Shown in pieces: positions 19,075 to 27,762 of a stretch of DNA of 64,000 bases. Origin of the DNA: an uncultured Roseibium sp. (lineage in GTDB: Bacteria; Pseudomonadota; Alphaproteobacteria; Rhizobiales; Stappiaceae); NCBI RefSeq assembly GCF_963675985.1, contig NZ_OY780958.1, forward strand, positions 992,001 to 1,056,000, given 5' to 3'. The stretch's first letter is position 1. Every line of letters starts with the position of its first letter. Under the pieces are notes generated by a model. That model was given only the letters and a program-made list of their open reading frames with translations, was not told the DNA's origin and searched no databases. A program made the translations under genes and the position numbers.

Positions 19075-19743
19075 ATGGTTTTGCCGCTTAATTCGTTTCC
19101 CAAGCTGGTGATATTCGATTGTGATGGCGTTCTCGTCGATAGCGAGACGCCCATGCACGAGGAGTTGCGCCTCGAGTTGCAGGAACGCGGCGTTTCGTTA
19201 TCCATGGAAAAATGCCTCAACACATTCATGGGCAAGTCGATCGAGGATGTTATTCAAACTGCCGTCGACCTGGGAGCCTCACTTCCGGTCAATTGGAAGT
19301 CGATCCTTTACGAGCGGGTTTTTGCCCGCCTCAATCAGGGGGTCGATATCATACCGGGGGTCATCGAACTGCTGCAACGGCTCAAGAGAGCGGATATCCC
19401 GTTCTGTGTCGTCTCGAACGGCAGTGAAAAGAAAATGAAACTGATGCTGTCCCAGCATGGCATCTGGGATGACTTCAAGGACCATTGCTATTCCGCGCAG
19501 ACCATTGGAATTGCAAAGCCGGACCCCGGCCTTCTCCGGTACGCGCTGCATTCCATGAATGCGGTGGCGGATCAATCCGTCATCATTGAAGATAGCCCGG
19601 TTGGGGTTCAATCGGCGATGAATGCGCGCGTGCCGTGCCTGATTTATGATCCCTCGGGTTCCAATGAAGGCAAAGCCCGGTTCGAAAAATCTCGTTTTCA
19701 AACGATGCCGGCGATTGCCGATCACATTTTTTCGCTCGCCTGA
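19075..19743 (+). CDS. HAD-superfamily phosphatase (beta-phosphoglucomutase/GPH-like)
   Basis: 222 residues. Motif I is VIFDCDGVLVDSE with both catalytic aspartates, motif II the serine/threonine in VVSNGS, motif III the lysine in GIAKPDP and motif IV VIIEDSPVG. The helical cap lies at about 15-80, as in subclass I hydrolases. As the last gene of the sugar operon it probably dephosphorylates a sugar phosphate, either as a pathway step or to relieve phosphate stress. ATG at 19075; no strong ribosome site is seen, consistent with coupling to the ATPase gene. Confidence 0.87.
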   Translation: MVLPLNSFPKLVIFDCDGVLVDSETPMHEELRLELQERGVSLSMEKCLNTFMGKSIEDVIQTAVDLGASLPVNWKSILYERVFARLNQGVDIIPGVIELLQRLKRADIPFCVVSNGSEKKMKLMLSQHGIWDDFKDHCYSAQTIGIAKPDPGLLRYALHSMNAVADQSVIIEDSPVGVQSAMNARVPCLIYDPSGSNEGKARFEKSRFQTMPAIADHIFSLA

Positions 19744-20075
19744 GTGTCCGGTCCCGAACTGAAGCGGTCACTCGATTTATGGGGCCGCCAGAAGGACAAT
19801 CTGCAGGACGCATTGTTCATGGCGCAGGAATGCGCTTGTTCGCGACCCAAGTTCCCACATGACGATCGCAGGCTTCGAAGGTGAAGCCGATCTCAATGTC
19901 CATCGAATTGCCAGATGAGAGCTCTCAGGAGGTTGTCCATTCGGGCCACACGGATCGGCGGCGCGAGAGTGGAACGGTTCTTGCTTTTTATTAGTCGAAG
20001 GCGCCGCCGGGTTCGTCAGGCTGGCTGGTCTGAGGACCGTTTGATCGCCCATCCGGTTGAAAAAGGGGTAACCGC
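19744..20075. other. Intergenic region between the sugar operon and a LysR gene
   Basis: 332 bases with short open frames on the minus strand only, none with convincing codon use or a family match. I see no hairpin with a U-run and no repeat. It presumably holds the end of the sugar-operon transcript and the LysR promoter. Confidence 0.5.
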
Positions 20076-21050
20076 ATGAAAAACAGCAGCATGGGCAATG
20101 GGCTGGACGTTCGTTCCCTTCGTATTCTGGTGACACTCCTTTCGGAATGCAGCGTGACACGGACCGCCGAACTGGCCGGGCAACCGCAGCCGGCCATCAG
20201 CCTGTGTCTCAGACGCCTGCGGGCGATATTCAACGATCCGCTGCTGGTGCGCACCGGAAACCGACTGGTTCCGACTGACCGGGGTCGGGAGCTGGAAATC
20301 TCCATGCGCCGGGTCCTGGAGGATCTCGACCGGGAGCTTTGCCCGGACGAGACATTCGATCCGTCGAGCGGCGGGCACCATTTCAGGCTGCTGGTTGCCA
20401 ATTGTTTCGGCCCGACCTTCCTGCCGCTCATCATCAGCCGCATCAACGAGGAGGCGCCCGGCGCGATTGTCGACGTCTCCCCCATGCCCGCGCACGATCA
20501 ACTGGTCTCGGTGCTGGCCGACGGCGTGGCCGATATCGTTCTGGGCAACTGGCCGCATCCGCCGGAAAAGCTGCGAACCGCGCCACTGTTTGCCTCAAAT
20601 ATGGTCTGTCTGGTCCATGGCAGGCATCCGTTCGCCAAGCTGAAGCGGCTCACGCTCAACCAGTATCTCTCGGCGAAACACCTGTCGTTGACCCCCTCGG
20701 ACAACGCCGGGCTCAGTCCCATCGACGGGCGCCTGTGCGACCTGTCGGTCAGCCGCCAGATTTCGGCGTCGGTGCCCGATTACGGATCGGTGCCCTTCGT
20801 TCTGGCGCAGACCGACATGGTGTTTACCACCAGCCGGCATTTCGCCGAGGATCTGGCCGTCCATGTGCCGCTGAGCGTGGTGGAACTGCCCAAGGAATTC
20901 GGTGCGATCCGCTTCTACGCGCTCTGGCACGAGCGCAATCACCGCTCGCCGTGGCACCAGTGGCTGCGCGGCATCATTCGCGGTGTTGCGCGGGAGGTGG
21001 AGAGTATGAGCGCCAACCTTCACCGGGGGGCTCATTCCGCCCCAGCATGA
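20076..21050 (+). CDS. LysR-family transcriptional regulator (NodD/NahR-like subgroup)
   Basis: 324 residues. The helix-turn-helix is LLSECSVTRTAELAGQPQPA followed by ISLCLRRLRAIFNDPLLVR, the pattern of the NodD/NahR/LinR subgroup that often senses aromatic compounds. The effector domain runs from about residue 95 (HFRLLVANCFGPTFLPLIIS). It converges on the Rieske oxygenase gene. Because the subgroup and the neighbour both point to aromatic substrates, control of the oxygenase is plausible but not shown. Confidence 0.88.
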   Translation: MKNSSMGNGLDVRSLRILVTLLSECSVTRTAELAGQPQPAISLCLRRLRAIFNDPLLVRTGNRLVPTDRGRELEISMRRVLEDLDRELCPDETFDPSSGGHHFRLLVANCFGPTFLPLIISRINEEAPGAIVDVSPMPAHDQLVSVLADGVADIVLGNWPHPPEKLRTAPLFASNMVCLVHGRHPFAKLKRLTLNQYLSAKHLSLTPSDNAGLSPIDGRLCDLSVSRQISASVPDYGSVPFVLAQTDMVFTTSRHFAEDLAVHVPLSVVELPKEFGAIRFYALWHERNHRSPWHQWLRGIIRGVAREVESMSANLHRGAHSAPA

Positions 21051-21088
21051 GGATTGCGGCGAAGTGAGTGGGTGCGATTGCGGCCGTC

Positions 21089-21111
21089 GCGCCGGCATCA
21101 TGTGCCGGCGC
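21089..21111. terminator. Hairpin between convergent LysR and Rieske genes
   Basis: A perfect 9-base stem (GCGCCGGCA with TGCCGGCGC) around a TCATG loop, in the 73-base gap between two convergent genes. It could stop transcription from both sides, although neither arm is followed by a clear U-run. Confidence 0.5.
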
Positions 21112-21123
21112 CGGTGAGGGGGA

Positions 21124-22128
21124 TCAGGCGGCCGTTTCGGCGTCTGTCGCATCGATCAGCTGGCGCAATTGCTTACGCATCAGCATGCCGGGCCGGTCGG
21201 AGGACATGTGAAGTTCCACGCCTTCGGACCTGTCCAGGGGCACGTTGAGGTCGGTGCTTTCCAGTACGTCGCGGTCCTCGATGGTCACCTGGCGGTCGAA
21301 GGCAATCACCTTTTCAGCCGGGGTGTCTTGTTCGCTGTCGTTGCGCATGACCCACTGGATGAACTGGGTGTGCTGGTTGTCCATGGGGGTCAGGAAGGTG
21401 CACAGGATGTTTTCCAGCCCGTTCGGATAACAGATCCGTCCGACGCGGGAAAACGGGAGATAGAAGCGATTGCGGGTACGCCGCCGGGTCTCGTCTTCTT
21501 CCATCTGGAGCGCCGATTTCATGTGCTCCGCGTTCTTCACCTTGATGTCGTTCTGGACGATGAAACCGTTTTCCGTTTCGTCCACGGTGAAGGGGCGAAT
21601 GGAAGGGTCGGGGTCGCCGAAACTGTCCTTGTGGACGAAGGTGATGTGCGCCGCGTCGAAGGAGTTTTCGATGATGCGCAGGGGGTTGGCCGACCAAGTC
21701 TCGCAGAATTCGATCACCTGCCGATAACCGGGTTGGTCGAATTCCTCGATCTCGGGAATGTCGAACATCGGCTCTTCCAGCGAGACCCAGACGTGATTGT
21801 ATTTCTCGGTGCAATAGTAGCCGGGCACGCCGAAGGGATTGGGTTTGTCCTGAACGTCCTGGGGAACCTTGACGCACTGGCCGGAGCCGCTGAAGGCCCA
21901 ACCGTGATAGGGGCAGACGATGTTGCCGTTTTCGACATAGCCGAGCGACAATTTCGCCGTGCGGTGCAAGCAGCGGTCCTTCACCGCCTTGACCGTGCCT
22001 TCGTCATCCCGCCACAGGGCGACCGGCTCATTGAGAAGCGTGAATCCGTAGGGCTTATCAGTGATCCTGTCGCTTGGCGCCACGCAATACCAGAAGCGGC
22101 GCAACAGCGGTACATCGCAAGGTTGCAT
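21124..22128 (-). CDS. Rieske non-haem iron aromatic ring-hydroxylating oxygenase, alpha subunit
   Basis: 334 residues. The Rieske [2Fe-2S] ligands are Cys53, His55, Cys72 and His75 (CLH, 16 residues, CPYH). The catalytic iron site is N155-xx-D158-xx-H161-xxxx-H166 (ENSFDAAHITFVHKD). Length and layout match the vanillate O-demethylase/phthalate-type single-component oxygenases rather than the 440-residue dioxygenases. No reductase or ferredoxin gene is adjacent, so electrons must come from elsewhere. The substrate cannot be deduced; O-demethylation or ring hydroxylation are both possible. Its promoter should lie in the 285 bases upstream (22129-22413). Confidence 0.9.
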   Translation of the reverse strand: MQPCDVPLLRRFWYCVAPSDRITDKPYGFTLLNEPVALWRDDEGTVKAVKDRCLHRTAKLSLGYVENGNIVCPYHGWAFSGSGQCVKVPQDVQDKPNPFGVPGYYCTEKYNHVWVSLEEPMFDIPEIEEFDQPGYRQVIEFCETWSANPLRIIENSFDAAHITFVHKDSFGDPDPSIRPFTVDETENGFIVQNDIKVKNAEHMKSALQMEEDETRRRTRNRFYLPFSRVGRICYPNGLENILCTFLTPMDNQHTQFIQWVMRNDSEQDTPAEKVIAFDRQVTIEDRDVLESTDLNVPLDRSEGVELHMSSDRPGMLMRKQLRQLIDATDAETAA

Positions 22129-22413
22129 AGGGTCCTCTCCTTTCCAGATTTCGCCATATGTCTTTTCCTAGGAAGGCACTCGGCGGGAGGCAATTCGACG
22201 GATCGAATAGAGGGTATAGCGTTTCGGCCATGGCGGGTGATGGTCAGCCAATGCCGGCGACTTGTTCGAAGATGCCGGATGTCACGATGTGGAAGCGGAT
22301 ACCGTCTTCTCAAGCCCGCATCACCCGGACGCCGGGGCTTTCGCCACCGACGCCATGGGCGGTATATTGCTAAAGGCGACAAGCTTTCAGTACGTTTTGA
22401 GCGTCGTCCGGAC

Positions 22414-23013
22414 TTACGCCTGTTCGATCGCGACCGCAGCGGTATCGAGTGCTGCGGCGATGGCGCGGATCTGGTCTTCGCTCAGCGGTCCGCCTTCCTG
22501 GCGCAGCCTGAGGGAGAGCTTCAGGTTCTCCATGGCGCGCACCAGTTGCGGCGGCGGGCCTGCGGGTGTTTCGGCGGCGGCGCTGTCCATACGGGCGAAC
22601 GCTGCGTCGGCTGCTGCCTGTTGTTCGGCAATTGCAGCGATGCCGGTTTCCGTTGCCGCGTAAAGCTTCTTGCCCTCGCTTTCGGTGACCGTGGCGTGGC
22701 CCATTTCCTCCAGCATGGCCAGGGTCGGGTAGATGACGCCGGGGCTCGGGCTGTAGGCACCGCCGGTGCGCTCCTCGATTTCCTTGATGAGATCGTAGCC
22801 GTGGCGCGGTGCCTCCGCGATCAGGGCCAGGATCACGAGCCGGAGTTCACCGTGATCGAACAAGCGTCCGGATCTCCGGCCTCGCCGGCCGCCGCGGAAA
22901 CCTCTGCCTTCGCCATCTCTACCGGGGCCGCCTCGGCCTTCGCCATGCCGGCCAAAACCCCGACCACGCCGGCCGCGGCCATGGTGGTCATCATCAAACA
23001 TATTGCTTCTCAT
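22414..23013 (-). CDS. PadR-family transcriptional regulator with Gly/Arg-rich N-terminal extension
   Basis: 199 residues. The first about 50 residues are low-complexity and rich in Gly, Arg, Asp and His (HHGRGRRGRGFGRHGEGRGG). The PadR winged helix then starts at FDHGELRLVILALIAEAPRH and continues with YDLIKEIEERTGGAYSPSPG and VIYPTLAMLEEMGH. A C-terminal helix gives the dimer. The charged extension is common in one PadR clade and may bind metal or DNA, which is inference. A perfect palindrome lies just upstream, suggesting self-repression. A second Met (residue 5) is an alternative start. Confidence 0.9.
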   Translation of the reverse strand: MRSNMFDDDHHGRGRRGRGFGRHGEGRGGPGRDGEGRGFRGGRRGRRSGRLFDHGELRLVILALIAEAPRHGYDLIKEIEERTGGAYSPSPGVIYPTLAMLEEMGHATVTESEGKKLYAATETGIAAIAEQQAAADAAFARMDSAAAETPAGPPPQLVRAMENLKLSLRLRQEGGPLSEDQIRAIAAALDTAAVAIEQA

Positions 23014-23039
23014 GACGGTCTCTTTTCACTTTCGTGCTG

Positions 23040-23068
23040 TTTTAGATGTTAATTAGATATATCTAAAA
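23040..23068. promoter_or_regulatory. Probable PadR operator upstream of its own gene
   Basis: Perfect 14-base palindrome TTAGATATATCTAA at 23053-23066, nested in a wider inverted pair TTTTAGAT (23040-23047) and ATCTAAAA (23061-23068). It begins 27 bases before the regulator start, in an AT-rich stretch that would also suit the promoter. ATAT-centred palindromes are usual PadR sites. Confidence 0.65.
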
Positions 23069-23247
23069 CAACTCGATTTCAAGGGCGCTCATTTGGTGGC
23101 CGTGTTGTACCGGCGCTCTGCCGCGAGCAGGGGAGGGTAAAAAAGAAAGGGAAAGGCGTGAAAAGCGTACCGGGTGGGTGGTTGCTTTTCATCTTGCTTC
23201 ACTGGAGGGTTGAAAAGATGGTGGCATCGTCCGGGCGAAGGGATCAC

Positions 23248-24018
23248 ATGGAACTTGCAGGCAGACTGGCACTGGCAGGAGTTCAGTTGGCGGGGCTGAT
23301 CCTTTCAGCGCTTCTGGTGATCGTGACCTATACCAACCCCCAGCAGGTGGAAGAACGGTTGCAGGCTTTTGCCGTTGCGAAAGTCGAAGCGGCTGCCCAC
23401 GATGCTTGGGAGAAGGTCAAAGCTCCCTTTACGGAAGGCGGACGGGCGGAACGGTTCGGCGCCCTTGCAGAAAGGTTCGGACGGGACGAGGACAGGGTCG
23501 ATGAGCGGCGCAGGCAGATCGTACCTGCGCTTCTTGCGCCCGTGATGTCCGGTCGCTGCAAGGAAAACTGCGATTTCTGGGCCGTTGCGGCGGTGGTCGC
23601 CAACAGCGCGCTGGTGCAACGGATCGGCCAGCTGCAGATGGGCCGGGCGACCCTTCAGGACTATGTCGTCGAACGCTATCAGAGCACGGTGGACGGCCTT
23701 ATTACCGATCTGCGTCGCTTCGGTCTGGTGAATGTCGTCGCATTGTCGCTGATGGTCGGGCTTGCCCTGTTCCGCAAGCCTCTCAATTGGCGGTTCACCG
23801 CATTTTCAGTGGCGCTTACCGGCTATATTGCCTGGGCTGCCTATGGCTACCTGTTCGGCCAGAACTGGGCGCTTGCCATCCTTATGAACGATTGGGCGGC
23901 GCCTGCCTATCAGACCACGCTGATTTTCGCCTCCTGCCTGTTTTTCGACTGCCTGTTTCTCGCCGGCGCAATCACCACGACGGTGGTCAACGCCGTCGCA
24001 AGCATTCTGCCTGGCTGA
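23248..24018 (+). CDS. Membrane protein of unknown function
   Basis: 256 residues from the ATG at 23248, chosen for GAAGGGATC just before it; the frame is open back to 23158. One N-terminal transmembrane helix (LAGVQLAGLILSALLVIVTY) is followed by a roughly 130-residue soluble, charged domain with a CKENCDFW segment, then four hydrophobic helices (about 155-250). The soluble part probably faces the periplasm. I do not recognise the family. Its neighbours (PadR, divergent; ICMT-like, downstream) do not suggest a role, although the PadR palindrome lies between the two genes and could control both. Confidence 0.7.
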   Translation: MELAGRLALAGVQLAGLILSALLVIVTYTNPQQVEERLQAFAVAKVEAAAHDAWEKVKAPFTEGGRAERFGALAERFGRDEDRVDERRRQIVPALLAPVMSGRCKENCDFWAVAAVVANSALVQRIGQLQMGRATLQDYVVERYQSTVDGLITDLRRFGLVNVVALSLMVGLALFRKPLNWRFTAFSVALTGYIAWAAYGYLFGQNWALAILMNDWAAPAYQTTLIFASCLFFDCLFLAGAITTTVVNAVASILPG

Positions 24019-24183
24019 CGGACAGTTGCGACAAGTCCGGCCTCGGTGCCGGTCTTCGTGCAGCTGTTCCCGCGACATTCTGTTGAGATTTCGGGCATCG
24101 CATCACGATCCGGGCGGAAACATCTTTGTGGGCGGGGGCGGAGATGTATAACCGGCTCCGTTTTCAAAGGTCGGGACATTTTC

Positions 24184-24705
24184 ATGCCTCTTTTCACGAT
24201 CGGCTTTATCGGCATTGCCGCTGTTCTGCGTTTTGCCGCCCTGGCGGTGTCTCTTCGCAACGAGAAACGGCTGAAGGAGAATGGTGCGGTGGAATATGGC
24301 GCGGCCACCTCCACGATGCTGGCGCTGGTTCATATCGCATATTATCTTGCCGCCATTGCCGAGGGACTATGGCGCGCCGCCCCGATTTCTGCGGTTACGG
24401 TGACCGGGATCGTTCTCTACGCGCTTTCCATGATCGCGCTTGCCTGGGTTCTGATGACGCTCGGCCGGTTCTGGACGGTCAAGATCATCATTGCCCCAGA
24501 CCATGAATTGGTGACCAACCGCTTCTTCCGGCTGGTCCGGCACCCGAATTATTATCTGAACATCATCCCTGAACTGATCGGCTTTGCGCTGGCGTTACAG
24601 GCCTATGGCACGCTGATCGTGGGGCTGCCGGTCTACCTGGTTGTCCTTCGCCTGCGCATCCGTCAGGAGGAAGAAGCCATGCGGGGCCGGTTCACGGCGT
24701 ATTGA
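24184..24705 (+). CDS. Isoprenylcysteine carboxyl methyltransferase-like membrane protein
   Basis: 173 residues with four to five membrane helices. The C-terminal RLVRHPNYYLNIIPELIGFA and the RIRQEEEAM ending are the conserved SAM-binding part of the ICMT/PEMT-like family. Bacteria lack prenylated CAAX proteins, and bacterial members methylate other or unknown substrates, so the reaction is open. ATG at 24184. Its last 14 bases overlap the convergent sulfotransferase gene. Confidence 0.82.
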   Translation: MPLFTIGFIGIAAVLRFAALAVSLRNEKRLKENGAVEYGAATSTMLALVHIAYYLAAIAEGLWRAAPISAVTVTGIVLYALSMIALAWVLMTLGRFWTVKIIIAPDHELVTNRFFRLVRHPNYYLNIIPELIGFALALQAYGTLIVGLPVYLVVLRLRIRQEEEAMRGRFTAY

Positions 24706-25474
24706 GCGGGGCTCGGCCCAACTCTTCCTCGGCCCGGAACCGAGCGACCCACTCCCGGCTGGTCTCATCGGCCAGCTTTTTGACGGAAGGGGAAATGCCG
24801 TCCGCCGCTGCCGGATCCAGTCCCAGGCGCTCCAGGATGGTTTGCAGGATTGCGAGGGGATCGCCGGAGAGGTTCTTGTAGGAAATACGGAGTGGCGAGA
24901 TGCCCTCCTGATCGAACCATGACAGCCAGCCATTGTCGTAGTCTGTCATCGTCTCGACGCAAGCCCGGATCTGATCCCTGTCGTAGGACGGGTCGCGATG
25001 CGGGGCGAGGCGTTCCAATTCCGAGCCGTCGGGGGCGGCGTGCCACAAGCCGGACTGTTCGGCCTTCAGGTAGGATACGGCCTGTTCGATCTTGTCGTGC
25101 CGGGTCAGGTGGATGAAAAGGGTCGGCCCGAAGGCCCGGTGAAGGCGCGCCCGATCGGTCGGTTCGTCCGGGTAGAGGACCGCAAGCTTTTTGCAAAGAA
25201 ACGGAAAACTTGGCCTTTGCTGACGGAGTCCGAACAGGCCGGTGCCGGCGGTCCCCCGGTCGATGGCTGCGCGGAGGATCGCTGCCAGGCTATCGCGTTC
25301 CGTGGCGGTTTCTGCCGGCGTGATGTTCATCCTGGTCAGCCAGTCCTCAATCGAGGGACGGTAGAACAGGGAGGCGGGCTTTCCTGCGATCCCGGTATCC
25401 GCGAGCATACGGCACAACAATGTGCTGCCGCTGCGCGGAGAGGTGCAGATGATATAGGAGCGGTAGTGCGACAT
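24692..25474 (-). CDS. Stf0-type sulfotransferase
   Basis: 260 residues. The opening YIICTSPRSGSTLLCRMLAD is the 5'-phosphosulfate-binding loop of PAPS sulfotransferases, and FIHLTRHDKIEQAVSYLKAE matches the 3'-phosphate-binding region of the Stf0 group (trehalose 2-sulfotransferase and relatives). It should transfer sulfate from PAPS to a small carbohydrate or lipid-linked acceptor in the cytoplasm. The acceptor is not indicated by its neighbours. Confidence 0.85.
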   Translation of the reverse strand: MSHYRSYIICTSPRSGSTLLCRMLADTGIAGKPASLFYRPSIEDWLTRMNITPAETATERDSLAAILRAAIDRGTAGTGLFGLRQQRPSFPFLCKKLAVLYPDEPTDRARLHRAFGPTLFIHLTRHDKIEQAVSYLKAEQSGLWHAAPDGSELERLAPHRDPSYDRDQIRACVETMTDYDNGWLSWFDQEGISPLRISYKNLSGDPLAILQTILERLGLDPAAADGISPSVKKLADETSREWVARFRAEEELGRAPLNTP

Positions 25475-25617
25475 GGCGGACCGGTTATCTCCGATACATC
25501 ACAGATTGATGAAGGTGCCGGAGGCTACCCCAATTCAAGTCGCCGAGAGAGGTCCTGGAACCGGGCATGCGAACGGAAAGGGCTTCGGACGGCCCCTGGA
25601 ATTTTTCCCGGGGCGCA

Positions 25618-26616
25618 TCAATGCAGCAGGGGGAAGGCGCCGGGAATAACCTGGTACCCGATCACCAGCGCCAGGGCGAGAAGGAGAAGCCCCGACACTG
25701 CCAGGGAAAAGCGGATGGCCTGCTTGACTTTCGCTTGCCTATAACGGGTCCGGGGCTTGATGCCACGGATAAGAAAGACAACCTGACCGGAAAGATGCAG
25801 CGCGGCCAGGTTGACTGCCAGCAACAGGGCTGCGTCGCCGGCCATCAGCCAGGCCGTTTTACCAAGGAACAGGCCAATCGCGGCCGCTGGCGGCATCAGG
25901 GCGACGGCGACCATGACGCCGACTAGGGTTGAGGCTGCTCCGGCGGTCATTGACAGCGCAGCGGCCGCGCCCGCGGCAAGGGCGAGCGCAATGTCGTCGA
26001 AGCCGACGGCGGCGCGTGAGGCCAGTTCTTTCGATGTGATGTCGAACGGGAGAACCATGCCAAGAAGGCCGCCGATGGCGACCGCCAGGGCAATGCCGGC
26101 GGCACTGGCCTTTGTGGACCGGATGATAAGGTCGCGCTCCCCCAGCGAAACCCCCAGAATGGAGCCGAGGAGCGGACCGAGCAGCGGCGCAATGACCATC
26201 GCTCCGATGATGGCGGCAACGTTGCTCTCGATCATGCCGAGAGCGGCAACGACCGCGGAGATCGCGACCAGTGTCAAAGAGGTTGGCGTGATACAGGCAT
26301 TTTTGGAGATCTCGGCAAGCAGGGCTTCCCGACTTTCGGTGATCTCTTCTTCTTCGGTTTTCTGATCCTGCTTCCTGGTGACGACGGCGTCGATCGGGAT
26401 GATGGCGATCTGCCAGTCTTCGGTTTTGTGAAGGGCGCTTTGCAGATCGTCGAGAAGGGGCTGCTGAGCCTTGGCGGTGGTTAGAAACGACACTGTGCGC
26501 ACCGGCCCTTTCGCCGCCGAAATACCTGCCAGGGTAACGCCGTCGCGTTCCGCGAAATCGATGATGTCATCGACCGTGTCCCTGGGAACGATGACATGGA
26601 CATATTGATACGACAT
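25618..26616 (-). CDS. DUF389/TIGR00341-family membrane protein
   Basis: 332 residues. An N-terminal ferredoxin-like domain (about 1-90; HVIVPRDTVDDIIDFAERDG) is followed by at least six membrane helices. The stretch AAIIGAMVIAPLLGPLLGSI is the diagnostic DUF389 core, and GAASTLVGVMVAVALMPPAA is the second conserved pair. Function in the family is unknown; transport is often assumed because of the conserved glycine/proline-rich helices. It is a single gene. Confidence 0.88.
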   Translation of the reverse strand: MSYQYVHVIVPRDTVDDIIDFAERDGVTLAGISAAKGPVRTVSFLTTAKAQQPLLDDLQSALHKTEDWQIAIIPIDAVVTRKQDQKTEEEEITESREALLAEISKNACITPTSLTLVAISAVVAALGMIESNVAAIIGAMVIAPLLGPLLGSILGVSLGERDLIIRSTKASAAGIALAVAIGGLLGMVLPFDITSKELASRAAVGFDDIALALAAGAAAALSMTAGAASTLVGVMVAVALMPPAAAIGLFLGKTAWLMAGDAALLLAVNLAALHLSGQVVFLIRGIKPRTRYRQAKVKQAIRFSLAVSGLLLLALALVIGYQVIPGAFPLLH

Positions 26617-26743
26617 GGAAGCCCCGATGTGTCGGCAGGAATGCAGTCTTACACGGTGATAGCAAGCGGCGGACTGGGCTCAAAGCGCTTATTCGGCCTG
26701 GTGTCCGCTCCCGACGCTGCGAGAGGCCAACGGATTGAACGTC

Positions 26744-27640
26744 TCAAGCCAGGACCGGTAATGCCCGCAGGCGTGGCGCCGCGTAATCCAGAAAGCTGCG
26801 GACCTTGGCGGCGGCGCGGCGCCCCTCCACGTGGACGAGGTGGACGGGCAAGGGATCCGGTTCGTATTCCTCCAGCACGGTTCGAAGAATTCCCGCCTCC
26901 AGATGGGGGGCGACCTGGTAGGAGAGGGCGCGGCACAGGCCCCAGCCCTGGCAGGCGACTTCAATACCGGCGGCGATGTTGCTGACGGCGAGACGGGAAG
27001 CAATGCGAACGGTCGCCGGCCGGTCGCCGCCGAAGCGCCAGTCGGGCAAAGGGCCGACCTGGCCGGCGGAAATCACCCGGTGATCATGCAGGTCCTGCGG
27101 TGTCTGCGGTATGCCGTTTTCGGCCAGATAGGCGGGCGTGGCGCAGACTACCCGGCGGACCTGGCCGATCCGCATAGCGGTCAGCCCCGAAGACTGAAGC
27201 GGGCCGATACGCACCGCGATGTCGAAGCCTTCCTCCACGATGTTCACGATCCGGTCGATCATGACGATCTCCACGCTTACCTGCGGATAGGTGTCGAGAT
27301 AGGCGGTGACGACTGGCATCACGTGGATGCGGCCGAATTCGTTGGGGCAGGTGATCCGCAGCCGGCCGCGCGGCCGCGTGGCGGCCCCCGCAGCCGCGTC
27401 GTCTGCGGATTGCAGCAGTCCGAGAATATGACGGGCCTCCTCCAGATAGGCCTCGCCCACGTCGGTCAGGTGAACCTGGCGGGTGGTGCGGGTGAACAGG
27501 CGTGTTCCCAGGCGCGCCTCAAGCGCATTGACGCCTCGTGTGGCGGAGGGCGCGCTCAGGCCGAGCCGACGGGCGGCGCCGGCGAAGCCGCCTTCCTCGG
27601 CAACGGCGATGAAGACTTCAAGGCTTTGGAGCCGGTCCAA
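26744..27640 (-). CDS. LysR-family transcriptional regulator
   Basis: 298 residues. The helix-turn-helix is EGGFAGAARRLGLSAPSATR followed by GVNALEARLGTRLFTRTTRQ, then the effector domain from about residue 90. This is the large LysR subgroup often divergent from glutathione S-transferases and oxidoreductases. Here it is divergent from a GST gene across 122 bases (27641-27762), which should hold both promoters and the operator. Confidence 0.92.
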   Translation of the reverse strand: MDRLQSLEVFIAVAEEGGFAGAARRLGLSAPSATRGVNALEARLGTRLFTRTTRQVHLTDVGEAYLEEARHILGLLQSADDAAAGAATRPRGRLRITCPNEFGRIHVMPVVTAYLDTYPQVSVEIVMIDRIVNIVEEGFDIAVRIGPLQSSGLTAMRIGQVRRVVCATPAYLAENGIPQTPQDLHDHRVISAGQVGPLPDWRFGGDRPATVRIASRLAVSNIAAGIEVACQGWGLCRALSYQVAPHLEAGILRTVLEEYEPDPLPVHLVHVEGRRAAAKVRSFLDYAAPRLRALPVLA

Positions 27641-27762
27641 AAATGGCCTCCTATTACCGTCAATTTCTGAAATAAAGACTTTTGATATATACTAATTCAA
27701 TTGCAGGATGACGCCAATTAAATGTTGTCCATCTCCAATCCAAGAGGAAACGGACAAGGCTC

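Noticed and set aside
21169..23052. 627-codon plus-strand frame opposite the Rieske and PadR genes
   Set aside because: Spans two unrelated genes on the other strand and an intergenic gap; composition is that of a shadow.
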